64,000 bases of DNA from the NCBI GenBank assembly GCA_963995525.1, contig OZ023213.1, positions 38,809,449-38,873,448 on the forward strand. The letters run 5' to 3'. Below, one piece after another: positions 35,001-43,725 of the stretch. The notes below the pieces were generated by a model. It was not told the DNA's origin, made no database searches, and worked only from the letters and a program-made list of their open reading frames with translations. The position numbers and the translations under genes were made by a program. Source of the stretch: Escarpia spicata (lineage: Eukaryota; Annelida; Polychaeta; Sabellida; Siboglinidae). Within the stretch, counting starts at the first letter, position 1. The number at the start of each line of letters is the position of its first letter.

Positions 35001-38000
35001 TTTTCAATGACAAACCAGTGTCATTTGAGGCATTTACTTGATTAATACTGATCCATTGAAATTGTTTCACTACCAGTTGTGCCAATGATAGTCATTAATG
35101 TGGGCCCCCATCTGTCAGTCTTGAAGACAGGCAGACAAGTCTCTGGCTAAGTCCCTGAATATCTTATGCGGTACCTTTAACATTGTTGGCAATACCTTAG
35201 GAGGTACCTTTAATATTGTTGCCAATGGGAAACAAAATAGTGATCTATCCCCACCATATTCAACGATTACTGACCAGATGAAGGCAATGGAGAGGATGCT
35301 GGGTAGGGAGATGGTGAGTTGGATGAGTCGCCAGTCCTGGAGGGCGTAGGAAATGAGGGCCAGCCACACAACCCCTACACCCCAAAACACCTCCACGATC
35401 GTACCCGTATAGGTTCTGTGCTCCGGTAACGACTGCTCCATGATGAGGACATAGCAGCAGGTGTGTAGGCCCTGAAACACAGCAGCAGGTGTGTAGGCCC
35501 TGAAACAGAGCAGCAGGTGTGTAGGCCCTGAAACACAGCAGCAGGTGTGTAGGCCCTGAAATAATAATAATAATGGAATGACTTCTTTAGGGCCAATATC
35601 CTCAGAAAATCTGAGCTCAGTAGCGCAAATCCAAAGGATTAAGCATTCTTACTGTCAAGTACAGTAATTGCTAAGTAGCTAAGGAGGATATGCAGTATTA
35701 AAAAGATAGGTTTTTAGATGACGACAAAATTAAACTATAATATAGTTTAATTTTGCCGTCATCTAGAAATATGATTTCTTATTGACTTGCCACCAACAGG
35801 GAGTAAATTCCACAAAGTTGGTGCGGCAATAAAAAGTAGATCAGAGTCTGTGGACCGAAGTTGTTTAGGTTTCTTTGCAGGAGTAAGCATAGAATGTAGG
35901 TATGCAGGTAGTTTGGATGATGGGCTTGAAAGGAATTGTACAGGTCTTTAAAATAATGCGATATCGCATAGGGAGCCAATGTAGTGATTTTAGAAGTGGT
36001 ACTGAGCGAGAAAAACAAGGAGTTCATGTAAGTACCCTTGCCAAACAATTATGGACACACTGAAGGTTTGTAATTTTCTTGCTAGCGATATTATAAAGGA
36101 GGGAATTGCAATAGTCAAGTCTGCTGCTAACAAAACACAGCAGAAAGCGTGTAGTCCCTCAAACAGCAGCAGCAGGTGCGTAGGCCCTGAAACACAGCCA
36201 CAGGTGTGTAGGCCCTGAAACACATCAGCAGGTGTGTAGGCCCTGAAACTCAGCAGCAGGTGTGTAGGCCCTGAAAACAGCACCAGGTGTGTAAGCCCTG
36301 AAACACAGCAGCAGGTGTATAGGCGGCCCTGTAACACAGCAGCAGATGTGTAGGCCCTGAAACACAGCAGCAGGTGTGTGGGCCCTGAAACAAAACACAC
36401 TTTTACCAACATATCCATCCACCATTGGCCTAAAAGTTAGGAAATACACAACTTTGTAAGTAAATAACTCAACTACCAGTGTTTTTAATACATCACCAGT
36501 TGGCAGATGAGAGATCAATGTTCCAAGGCAGTGACTGAAGACAGGAGGCGAGTGGACCGCGTCACCTGGGAGGAGATGCAACCAAAATACCCCAAAGTCA
36601 GCGTATTAACATGTGACCTGCCACAGGAAGCAGGTATTAAGTAGCAGAATTGTGAAATGGAATTTTGCACAAGTTTTGATTCTACAGACCATGAGCTTTA
36701 ACGTGATGTCTCACTTGTTGAAACAGTTTCGGCAGTTTCTGATTTATTGCTAAGATTGAAGGAAACTTTACAAAAGCCTCATTTTTAGAAACAAAATTGT
36801 TTTTGATTCATATTGTCTATTCTTTTTAACATACACAGGTTCATAAACACATGTATTTTATTAGTTGGGGATTGTTTGTCGAGGAAAATAAACTGGACAT
36901 TCAAAGATAAGATTATAAGGTATGTATTTCAGCCAAAATCATAAAATGAAGAAACATTACGCAGACAGCTGTTTGCCTTATATGCAAAATGGGCTTGTGC
37001 GACTAAATACCCAGTCCAGGCGGGTGGGATGTAGACAGGTGTAAAGATTACCTGAAGGAGAAACCTGAAACGCAAATATATAACTTTAAATAATAAATAA
37101 CACCCTTGTGTATTTGCATCGATGTTTATGTAGTGTGACAACTTACACACATCTCCAGCAATGAATAAACGAGTCATAAAGCATACTACTGTATAGGTAG
37201 ATACAATAAACTGTAGTGTTGCCAAACGCTCGAGAAATGATGAAGGTTCAGTTCTCCTATAGTCCGCTAGGGGTACACTCCACTAAATAAGTAAATAAAA
37301 AATGCATCACCAGTTGGTATATCAGAGGTCAATTTTCCAAGGAATCGAATGAACACAGAAAGAGACAAGTGGGCCTGAACACCTAGGAAGAAATACAACC
37401 ACTATGCCCCAAACTTAGCGTACTGAATGAAAAGTTTATTCAATAAGAGTGCGTGTTAATATATCGATTACCTGGAGCAGAAATCCAAGGGTGAATCTGA
37501 GGCAGATGAAGATGAGGTAGTTGTTTGCGAAGACAAGACTCGTGGAGACGACGGCCTGGAGGTAGAGGGAGGCAAGGAACACCGGCTTACGACCGTAGAT
37601 GTCTGACAGCGTGCCAAAGATGAGCCCACCCAGCATCACCCCCAGGAAGTACACGGTGGTCGCAACATTGGACAGGTACGCATGGTCGCACACTAGGTCA
37701 AACTGAAACATGAAACATCTAGTGATTATGCTGGTACAGCCTCACCTCGCTTGTCACCTCAGTAATAGAGCCACCTTGCAATTAAGGTCACCCTAGGATA
37801 GTCCTAAATTATTTTTTTGTAACAGTTATGTTAAAGAATAGAAAATTAGTCTCTCACTAATATGGTCACCTTGCCATTAAGGTCATTTTGCCTGAGGGTG
37901 GCCTTAATTACGAGGTAAGACTGTATGTGCATTGTGTAAATATGTATGTTTTAGTTTACTGCCCATATACATAAATGTTCGTGCATTCAAATGCGTATTT

Positions 38001-38641
38001 AAAAACAGATAAAACAGTAAAACACATACATGTTTATATATTCTAGTTCCTATAGTGTATGTACAATATGTATTTTGTATGAGTGTGTATACATGGGTGT
38101 ACACTACATGTAAAATAATAAGATGTACAATAAGATATAATTATATTCATTTATTAGGTTAATAATAAATATAAGTAATTAGTATTTAGCCCGGACAGTT
38201 TAGGCACCACAATAATGCAGTGATGGCTGAAAGTATAAAGACCAATTACAGAATTTAGAAGGAAAACTTATCCACACAGACACCACTCTGTGGAATGAAT
38301 CATTGAATGTTATATAATCTTACCTCCATGACAATATTTCTTTCCCGCGGCAAGGGATCATATTCCCAACCATCGGGGCAAGGAACAGTTTCATTGCTGT
38401 TCACACTGTAGTTCTTATAAACCTGACACGAATCGCGTTTTCCTGTGGAAGTCCATGGAATGGCACTACTTCTGTTGAAGCCACCAGGTATGGCGCAATT
38501 GTGTGGCACTGCAGAGCCATATATGACCATTGACAGGTGGTTAAGGACTACAGGAAAGTAGTTCGTACACAGGAGAAGAAAGGTAATGATGTGATGTCGA
38601 CCTGGGTTGCCGAGCATGCGGAATACCTTGTCAACCTCCAT
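25836..38641 (-). CDS. SLC22-family organic ion transporter (9 coding exons)
   Basis: A plasma-membrane secondary transporter of the major facilitator superfamily. Joining 38641-38324, 37702-37472, 35471-35275, 32274-32023, 31542-31408, 30613-30528, 29731-29617, 27637-27565 and 26042-25836 gives 537 residues with all phases matching and GT-AG at every intron. Landmarks: TM1 at residues 18-41; a large extracellular loop with Cys 49, 72, 88 and 111 and sequons at N56, N77 and N83; the MFS loop GTLSDIYGRKP (136-146); PESVRWL (252-258); FGRK (379-382); ELYPTVIR (438-445); and LPET (496-499). These are the family's usual signatures and length. Residue 457 (ARVGG) is Arg, as in anion/carnitine members, where cation transporters have Asp; this hints at anionic or zwitterionic substrates but does not prove it. 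The ATG is in ACACGATGG; a TTTCCGCAG acceptor 34 bp upstream implies a non-coding first exon. The exact orthologue is not assigned. Confidence 0.95.
26300..26345. repeat. (TGTA)n(TG)n microsatellite in intron 8
   Basis: About five TATG units followed by TGTGTGTG. Confidence 0.9.
27059..27425 (-). mobile_element. tRNA-derived SINE, copy 3, with triplicated promoter head
   Basis: Minus-strand SINE of the same family as 16088-16400, in intron 8. Its 3' end CTGCGCTGTATAAG is near 27076-27063 and its B box GGTTCGAATC near 27302-27293. The 36-bp head holding the A box (GGGGCAGTGGCTAGAGC) is present three times in tandem (27318-27353, 27354-27389, 27390-27425), identical in sequence. Confidence 0.88.
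27565..27637 (-). CDS. SLC22-like transporter, coding exon 8
   Basis: Completes Arg445 and encodes residues 446-469, NLGVGTCAFWARVGGVVAPQ, TM11 with the substrate-class residue Arg457. Acceptor TTTCCAG, donor GTAGGT, phase 0. Too short to be found as an open frame alone. Confidence 0.9.
28515..28665. repeat. short inverted-repeat element in intron 7
   Basis: TGCAATGTTGAAGATATATT (28515-28534) and its near-exact complement (28644-28665, one mismatch over 22) flank about 107 bp. It resembles a small MITE without a clear target-site duplication. Confidence 0.6.
28910..29213. repeat. 77-bp tandem repeat, 4 copies
   Basis: Units start at 28910, 28987, 29064 and 29141 with ACATACGAGACCATCC and end in CAGAGAACATATATA. 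A few differences separate the units. Intronic (intron 7). Confidence 0.95.
29290..29585 (-). repeat. dispersed repeat, inverted partner at 36605-36935
   Basis: Minus strand reads ATGTGACCAGCCACAGGAAA ... GATTATAAGGTATGT, collinear with the plus strand of 36605-36935 (ATGTGACCTGCCACAGGAAG ... GATTATAAGGTATGT). Two introns of the same gene thus hold inverted copies. Class unknown. Confidence 0.65.
29617..29731 (-). CDS. SLC22-like transporter, coding exon 7, with NAGNAG acceptor
   Basis: Residues 407-444 with LLAVVGRAG and ELYPTVI, TM10. The acceptor reads GTGCAGCAG, so splicing after the first or second CAG (29731 or 29728) stays in frame and swaps Thr-Gly for Arg. Donor GTAACC, phase 2. Confidence 0.9.
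29788..30015. mobile_element. TIR element (MITE), copy 2, in intron 6
   Basis: About 31-bp imperfect terminal inverted repeats (GGGATCATCTCA...TCGATGTCCGATAT) and the same interior blocks as 20815-21062. No coding capacity. Confidence 0.75.
30528..30613 (-). CDS. SLC22-like transporter, coding exon 6
   Basis: Residues 379-406 starting at FGRKYPL, the second-half cytoplasmic loop and TM9. Acceptor TTGCGAG, donor GTAAGG in phase 1. Without this short exon the frame between exons 5 and 7 breaks. Confidence 0.9.
31408..31542 (-). CDS. SLC22-like transporter, coding exon 5
   Basis: Residues 334-377, TM7-TM8 (CYYGLSM, then CGLVELPAYISAIFILK). Acceptor TTCTAG, donor GTAAGT, phase 2 at both sides. 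Confidence 0.92.
32023..32274 (-). CDS. SLC22-like transporter, coding exon 4
   Basis: Completes Trp249 and encodes residues 250-332: the PESVRWL signature, then the large cytoplasmic loop with an acidic-basic stretch (KKNEHSEDEDKK) and the start of TM7. Acceptor CTTGTAG, donor GTAAGT in phase 2. The acceptor and exon start are copied five or six more times upstream in a 51-bp tandem array. Confidence 0.92.
32275..32590 (-). repeat. 51-53-bp tandem array spanning the exon 4 splice acceptor
   Basis: On the minus strand each unit repeats a TTGTAG/GTTGAT-type acceptor plus the first bases of exon 4 (acceptor points near 32274, 32325, 32376, 32429, 32480, 32531). Only the innermost is followed by the real exon. 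Copies carry substitutions and stops, so an upstream site would give a truncated reading. Confidence 0.85.
33735..33810. repeat. 17-bp triplet repeat (CCCGCCTGTCTGCCAA)
   Basis: Three adjoining units of CCCGCCTGTCTGCCAA type in intron 3. Confidence 0.7.
33908..34810 (+). mobile_element. pogo/Tigger-like DNA transposon remnant
   Basis: An open frame from ATG 34366 encodes an N-terminal helix-turn-helix of the psq type: YKRKTECDN then FKEAAINIHNGQKVPKVVRD and LGIKRTCLQHYLDK. This is the arrangement at the start of pogo-like transposases. After a frame break, KLAYEFAIKNGCNIP ... WSKKQHAGQAW (about 34650-34735) matches the next, CENP-B-type domain. No DDE catalytic region remains. The GAGGTAAGTTGGGCC motif at 33917-33932 may be the 5' terminal repeat; no 3' end was found. 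Sits antisense in intron 3. Confidence 0.75.
34907..35066 (-). repeat. dispersed repeat, partner at 55990-56130
   Basis: Minus strand carries GGATCAGTATTAATCAAGTAAATG ... ATGGCTGTGATTGATGTGAATGTCTTCC, collinear with the plus strand at 56014-56105. Confidence 0.65.
35275..35471 (-). CDS. SLC22-like transporter, coding exon 3
   Basis: Residues 184-248 plus two bases of Trp249: TM5-TM6 with MEQSLPEHRTYTG and FWGVGVVWLALI. The acceptor TTTCAG/GGCC is the first of four near-identical acceptors at 28-bp steps (35471, 35499, 35527, 35555). I chose 35471 because it gives the family-standard length and frame. Donor GTCAGT, phase 2. Confidence 0.9.
35472..35560 (-). repeat. 28-bp tandem array spanning the exon 3 splice acceptor, part 1
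   Basis: Three further copies of TTTCAG/GGCCTACACACCTGCTGCT, exactly 28 bp apart (acceptors 35499, 35527, 35555). 3 x 28 = 84, so the outermost is again in frame with exon 3 and has no stop; it would add 28 residues. That outermost acceptor is preceded by the TTATTATTATT tail of an L2 insertion. Confidence 0.88.
35562..36132 (-). mobile_element. L2-like 3' fragment inserted inside the 28-bp array
   Basis: Minus strand: 5'-truncated in the SRLDYCNSL region (near 36130-36105), continues through the SRSVPLLKSLHWLPMRYRI-type block in decayed form, and ends in GCGCTACTGAGCTCAGATTT and a TTATTATTATTATT tail at 35579-35566. Repeat units lie on both sides, so it landed in an existing array. It contains its own near-perfect palindrome (35716-35764). 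Confidence 0.8.
35711..35769. repeat. 24-29-bp palindrome within the L2 fragment
   Basis: AGATGACGACAAAATTAAAC (35716-35735) through 35739 pairs with 35741-35764 with one mismatch around a single-base loop. Other L2 copies lack the second arm, so it arose by local inverted duplication. Confidence 0.7.
36133..36391 (-). repeat. 28-bp tandem array, part 2
   Basis: About nine more units of the same repeat, including some 26-31-bp length variants and diverged units at the left edge. Each has a TTTCAG/GGCC- or TTGAGG-type junction on the minus strand. Confidence 0.88.
36482..36605. repeat. intron-2 duplicated block, partner at 37306-37425
   Basis: CATCACCAGTTGG...TCAATGTTCCAAGG...GAGGAGATGCAACC is repeated with about 75-80 percent identity by eye at 37306-37425. 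Both lie between exons 2 and 3. Confidence 0.6.
36605..36935 (+). repeat. dispersed repeat, inverted partner at 29290-29585
   Basis: Lies in intron 2 and directly follows the duplicated block 36482-36605, so it was probably inserted at that junction. Confidence 0.65.
37472..37702 (-). CDS. SLC22-like transporter, coding exon 2
   Basis: Residues 107-183, from FDLVCDHAYL through TM2-TM4. Holds the MFS A-loop DIYGRK. Acceptor TGTTTCAG, donor GTAATC, both phase 0. Confidence 0.93.
38324..38641 (-). CDS. SLC22-like transporter, coding exon 1
   Basis: Residues 1-106: cytoplasmic N-terminus, TM1 (FLLLCTNYFPVVLNHLSMVI) and most of the extracellular loop with three of its four cysteines and three N-glycosylation sequons. 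Donor GTAAGA, phase 0. The sequence past the donor is not coding. Confidence 0.93.
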
Positions 38642-38789
38642 CGTGTTCTTTCTCCGTACGCCTGCTTAGTCAGCTGCGGAAATAATCAAAGTGAATATTA
38701 GGTGTGATCACATTCGCACAGTCCCCAAAGCAAATAAACAAACAGCATTACAATGAGTATTGGTTTGGCTGTCACCATATCATATTCAG

Positions 38790-40672
38790 TGTTCTGCCCA
38801 GGTTTTCAAAAGGGCAGGGTGCCATTTTAGTAAAAGGGCACATAAAGCGCAGTGAGCAGTTGTTAAAAGGGCACTTGCGACACGCGACTAAATTAAATAC
38901 ATGAGATGTAGTAGCAGTGTAGAGCTTGTAGTTTAATATCATACTACTTACATATAGTGTATTATGTACACAGTGTATACATAAATTTATGTACTATAAT
39001 ATAGGCTCGGGCATTGTAGAACAAAACATAATATTCAGTTTTACATAACTTTTTAATTTGTGTCAATCTGCATAATATTCAACATACACAGAAAATATTA
39101 TACAGGTAATATTTGTGCCAAATTCCTTTGGGCTAGGTTTAACATAATTGAGATATACTGCTATGTTCGATTTTGAAAATTTTTAATGTACAAGCAATAT
39201 AGTAATTTAAAAAAATTACATTTAGATCAATATAAATGTGGACAAAAGAAACATTATAATATAATAGACAATAGTAATATGTTTAATTTAGTTAAATTTG
39301 CATGTCTTAACTTTATTTAAGTTTTAGCAAAACACAATTTTCAGCATGACATAACATTTTATGTATAAATTCACATCGTATTTAATATTTCCAGATATAT
39401 TAACATTACAAGCAAAAGGTATACAAAATATTGTTGGGCTAGGCTGAACAGAAATTTAGATACACTGCATTGCAAATAATAAAAGGTGTAACTGAAAGGT
39501 GTGATGTCGGACATTAAAATAATGTATAGCTAAACACCCACACACAATCTCGATGTTAACAATCAGTCAACAAACAGAAAAAAGTAACTATTACTAGTTT
39601 GAAGCCACTGTTTAATGGTACCCCTCTGAATAATAATTATTACAGGTAGCTACTGCTAAACAATTTGGCAAAAACAAGACGCTGGCCGCCAGCAACCGTA
39701 GCACCCCTGGCTAGTCCACTACACAGGCACATGAAGTTGTGACCTAGAAACGGGATGTCTTGCATGAGCATGAACACAGTGTGCTGGCGGGTCATTGCAT
39801 ACTGAGGGGGAGTCAGTTGTTTTAACGCACACAGGCTCTGCTCTATCGACTTGCAAAGTTTGGCGGCCCCCTCAGATCAAAACATATTTTAATAATTTTG
39901 AATGCTTCCCGATTAAGAATTAAATGACAGATCTAACTGTAGAAGTCTCCAGGTGATCACACTTTAAGTTTTGAAGATATGAACAAAATAAGGACTACTT
40001 GGCGATATATGTATAGTTGAGGCGATGTGCGGAAGTCTGTGGTGAACAGGATCTACTGACTTGCGAAGGTGGCACCTCCTCAGATCAAAAGGTATTTTTA
40101 TCATTTTGCACACATCACATGAGAAAGAATTTAACGGCAAATTTAATGGTAGAAATCTCCCGACGATCGGACTGTAACTTTTGAAGATACAAACAAAATA
40201 AGGACTGCGTGACGATATGTATAGTCGAGGCGCTGCGCAAAAGTCCGTCACTCTGATCTATCCACTTTCGAAGGTCGGTGCTTCCTCAAATCAACGTATT
40301 TTACTACTTGTTGACACACACGATTAAGAATATAATGGCGATCGGGATAGATGTAGAGATATGGCGCCTGAACAATTGAACTGAGCACGTGGCATGATGT
40401 CTGCAAGCGTCCCGAGACGCGCTGTTTGGATTGTTGAAAAATTGAACCGAGCAATCGGGATAGGGATGTGTTTCAAGATCGGGGAGCTTGCAAACACTCT
40501 CAAATTAATATTCATCATGTAACTGTCAATAGCCACAAGTAGGGTTATGATGTAAATATAGCAGGGCATTGTGTAAAAAAGGCAGGGCATCCTTTTTGCC
40601 TTTTCTGGGTAACAGGGCGTCACTGAAGAAGGGCAGGGCGTAACGCCCTGCAAATTCGACCTAGGCAGAACC
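38790..40672. mobile_element. putative 1.9-kb TIR element upstream of the SLC22 start
   Basis: AGTGTTCTGCCCAGG near 38791 and the complement of CCTAGGCAGAACCCT near 40660-40674 are inverted repeats with two mismatches. GGGCAGGG-type sequence lies just inside both ends. The interior is AT-rich with a 208-bp tandem repeat (39842-40345) and no transposase. No clean target-site duplication was seen, so this is tentative. Confidence 0.45.
39842..40345. repeat. about 208-bp tandem repeat, 2.5 copies
   Basis: Units start near 39842, 40051 and 40258 with CTAYYGACTTGCGAAGG-type sequence and share GAACAAAATAAGGACT and GTATAGTTGAGGCG blocks. Confidence 0.75.
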
Positions 40673-40868
40673 CTTCACAGTCCAGGAAGCTGAGGTGATG
40701 AAACTGTTCAGGAGAGCACGAGGAAGGCTTCGGGTCCAGACAACATCTCCACATCTACCCTGAAGAACTGCACCGACCAACTCTCTGCGGTGTTTACGGA
40801 CATCTATAACTCCTCTCTCCTGCAGTGCAGAGTTCCAGTCTGCTTCAAAACTTCCACTATCATACCCA

Positions 40869-41605
40869 GGCCTTGACATTAAGTTTCAAATCTACTGGCC
40901 CAGGGGCCAGTAGATTTGAAAAGTTAGTGGCCCGCCTGCGAAAGTTACTGGCCTGGATTTTGTGTTACCGTCAAAAATACGCTCATTCTAAGGTGCAAAA
41001 CATTATTAGTCTTTTTTTAAATAATTTTACCAACAAAGTAAGTTGTTAGAAGTTACTATACATATATTGATTGTTCAAAGTGTGTACTCAGGTGCATATA
41101 TACAGTATTTGCCAAGTTTAAATAAAGTGTGGCCAGTGTGACGACAGCTAGTCAGTCCGAGTAGGTAGTTGAGTTGATGTTGCTTTCATGTACAGGTCAA
41201 TCAATTTAGACTATTAGACTATTTCACGGTTCATTCGCTAGGTAGCACCACCCAAAATAGGGCAACGTTACATTTGGTTTCTGTCACTTTCGTCACTAGT
41301 TACATTTGGATTTAAGCTGTATTCCTTTCATATATCTACAGAAGAAAAAGCGTGCATAACTGTAAAGTCGAGGCAGCTTCCAACCACCATACTAAGTGTG
41401 TCCAAGGAACACGGCGGCACTTAAAAAATGGCGTCTCGTCATAAAAACCTGTGTTGCCGGTGGTTAGAAAATTTATTCGATGGCTTTGCATGCCATCGTC
41501 CGCATGGTAAGTGTTGGAATTTGGACTCATTAATGTTCAGAATTAGTATCTATGTTATGTTTACAATGTCCTGTAACTGAGTCGCATCTAAGAATTCTGG
41601 CTAAC
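40869..41605. mobile_element. about 740-bp insertion inside the RT element
   Basis: Interrupts the RT between its finger and palm coding regions. The left edge begins GCCTTGACATTAAG and contains an 18-bp perfect palindrome (40884-40921). The interior has no recognised protein. No clear target-site duplication. Confidence 0.6.
40884..40921. repeat. perfect 18-bp inverted repeat with 2-nt loop
   Basis: TTTCAAATCTACTGGCCC, AG, then its exact complement. A second partial set of GTGGCCC / GGCCTGG sequence follows within 40 bp. Confidence 0.85.
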
Positions 41606-43725
41606 TGCATTTGATAACCGATGTGGTCGTGCCGTGACCGCCACTTCGTCTCGGCGGCAGCCACCGACGGCCTCCTGGACTCGCACCAGTTTGCATATCA
41701 AGCAAACAGATCAGTAAATGATGCGGTCGCTTTAGGTCTGCATCACATTCTGAAGCACCTAGAGAGGCCAGGAACCTATGCCAGGATCCTGTTCATTGAC
41801 TTCAGCTCAGCATTTAACACTGTCATCCCATTCAAGCTGTTCGATAAACCTTTCATTGTTGAATGTACATGTGTCAGAGTCAACAACTCTATCTCCAGAC
41901 CTCTTGTCCTAAATACAGGTGCCCCACAAGGTTGTGTGCTATCCCCCTTTCTGTTTATTATCTTCACAAATGACTGTGTCTCCGTGGACCAATCAGTCCT
42001 TGTGATCAAGTTTTCCGATGACACTACTGTGGAGGGCTGCACTGAGAATGCGAATGAGACGCCATACAGGGAGGGAGGAAGTTCAGAGAATGGTTGGCTG
42101 GTGTGCGGATAACAATCTCGAATTTAACGTTTCAAAGACTAAAGAAATGATTGTTGATTTTCGTAAAAAAGAAGACTCCAATCCACCCTCTTTCGATAAA
42201 TGGCGTGGAGGTCGAGCAGGTTGAATCTTTTAGATTCCTTGGAACAACAATTTCAAGTGATCTCAGCTGGTGCACAAACACACTGTGCATTACAAAAAAG
42301 GCACAACAACACCTGTTCTTCCTGAGGCAGCTCAGGAGATTCGGCAATGCTCAGGAGATTATGATACGATTCTACCACGCAATCATTGAAAGTATCCTCA
42401 CTTTCTCGATTGTAGTGTGGTTTGGCCGCGCCAGTCAGGAGGAGAAACAACGGCTAGAAGTTATCGTGAAGGGCGCATCTAGAATCATTGGGCGCGAGTT
42501 GCCATCCATTGAATCTATTTACTATGCTCGCTGTGCACGAAAATCCAAGAGCATTGTACGGGATACTACCCACCCAGCCAACCATCTCTTTGAACTTCTT
42601 CCCTCTGGCAAGCGCTATAGAAGTATTATGACAAGGACCACTAGACTTTAAAATAGTTTTTATCCGCAGGCTGTGAGTCACTTGAACCGTGAGATGCCAT
42701 GATACTTTTTTCAGTCGGTTTAGATTTTATGTCGCCATGCTAAATTATTTTTAATTTTGTTTAGTTATTTTTGTTTATTATTTATAACTTGACTACATGT
42801 ATGTGCATACTTTTTAACTGTCAGCTTAGTTTTTATATCATCAGCTAATTTATTTATACATTTATTTATTATTTATTTAAGTACATGTATATTTTTTTTA
42901 CTTTTTAGGTAATGTTCAGACAGTATTAATATTATGTTATCAAGTTCACTTTATGTCAATAGATGTACGACTGTCTTAAAATATGTTGGCAGTTGGCCTT
43001 GATTTAAATTTATACTAGTTTTAGCATAGTTTCATAATGTTTCTGATTGTATATTTTGCTTGTGCATGATGGGGGGCAGGGGAGACAAGCGTGCATGTAT
43101 GTTGACGCCACAACGCCAAGAATTCCTCATACATTTTAAATGCTTCTTGGTAATAAATAGTCTGAATCTGAAACATAGTATGTTTAATATAGTATACTAT
43201 AATAATAATAACTCCGTTTTTTAATATAGTGCTTTTTAAGTAAGTAAATACTAATCAAAGCACTTCACATATTAAAATGACGTGTTGACTAAATGCTAAA
43301 ATATAAATTAATTAAATAAATAAGCTAAGATAAAAAACATACATAAATAAAAATAAATAAATTAGGGTGTAAAAATACAATTTCAAACAATGAAATTAAA
43401 AACCAATCAATACTATAAAATAGAAACCAGTGTCATTTTGATGTGGCAGCAGTGCTTGCATCAAGGCATGTAGTGCAGGCAAAATAGATGGGGTTTAAAA
43501 CCCTTTATTGGACATTGTTGCCCTGAGGCAGCGTACCAGTTTTATACTTTTTGCTTGGTCTATTGCCATTTTTGAAAAAACTATAATCAATGCAAAATCA
43601 GTGCTGCCATATTAAGTTAGTGTATATTAATATTGATTTCATATATGTTTTCTGTGTATAGTCTGTTGGATACAACATCATAACATAAGTGGTGAAGATT
43701 TTTTTATTTGGAAAAGTTGAAATAA

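Larger units (their letters stand above)
40667..43178 (+). mobile_element. Jockey-superfamily RT element, split by an insertion
   Basis: Pre-RT/finger region at 40667-40868 ([16 protein letters not shown], then a [24 protein letters not shown] reading in another frame). It resumes at about 41606: SAAATDGLLDSHQFAYQANR, FIDFSSAFNTVIP, LNTGAPQGCVLSPFLF, then KFSDDTTV (catalytic box, Ala to Ser), NLEFNVSKTKEMIVDFRKK, SFRFLGTTISSDLSWCTN, RQLRRFGNAQEIM, and FELLPSGKRYRS near 42590-42625. A 3' UTR leads to an AATAAATAGTCTGAATCTGAAA tail. Part of the palm between VIPFKLFDK and the GAPQG box is shortened, and several frameshifts are present. It is dead. Confidence 0.85.

Noticed and set aside
37050..37075. 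A second copy of the end of exon 2 (CAG/GTTTCTCCTTCAG/GTAATC)
   Set aside because: Only about a dozen matching bases with both splice signals by chance; too short to call a duplicated exon.
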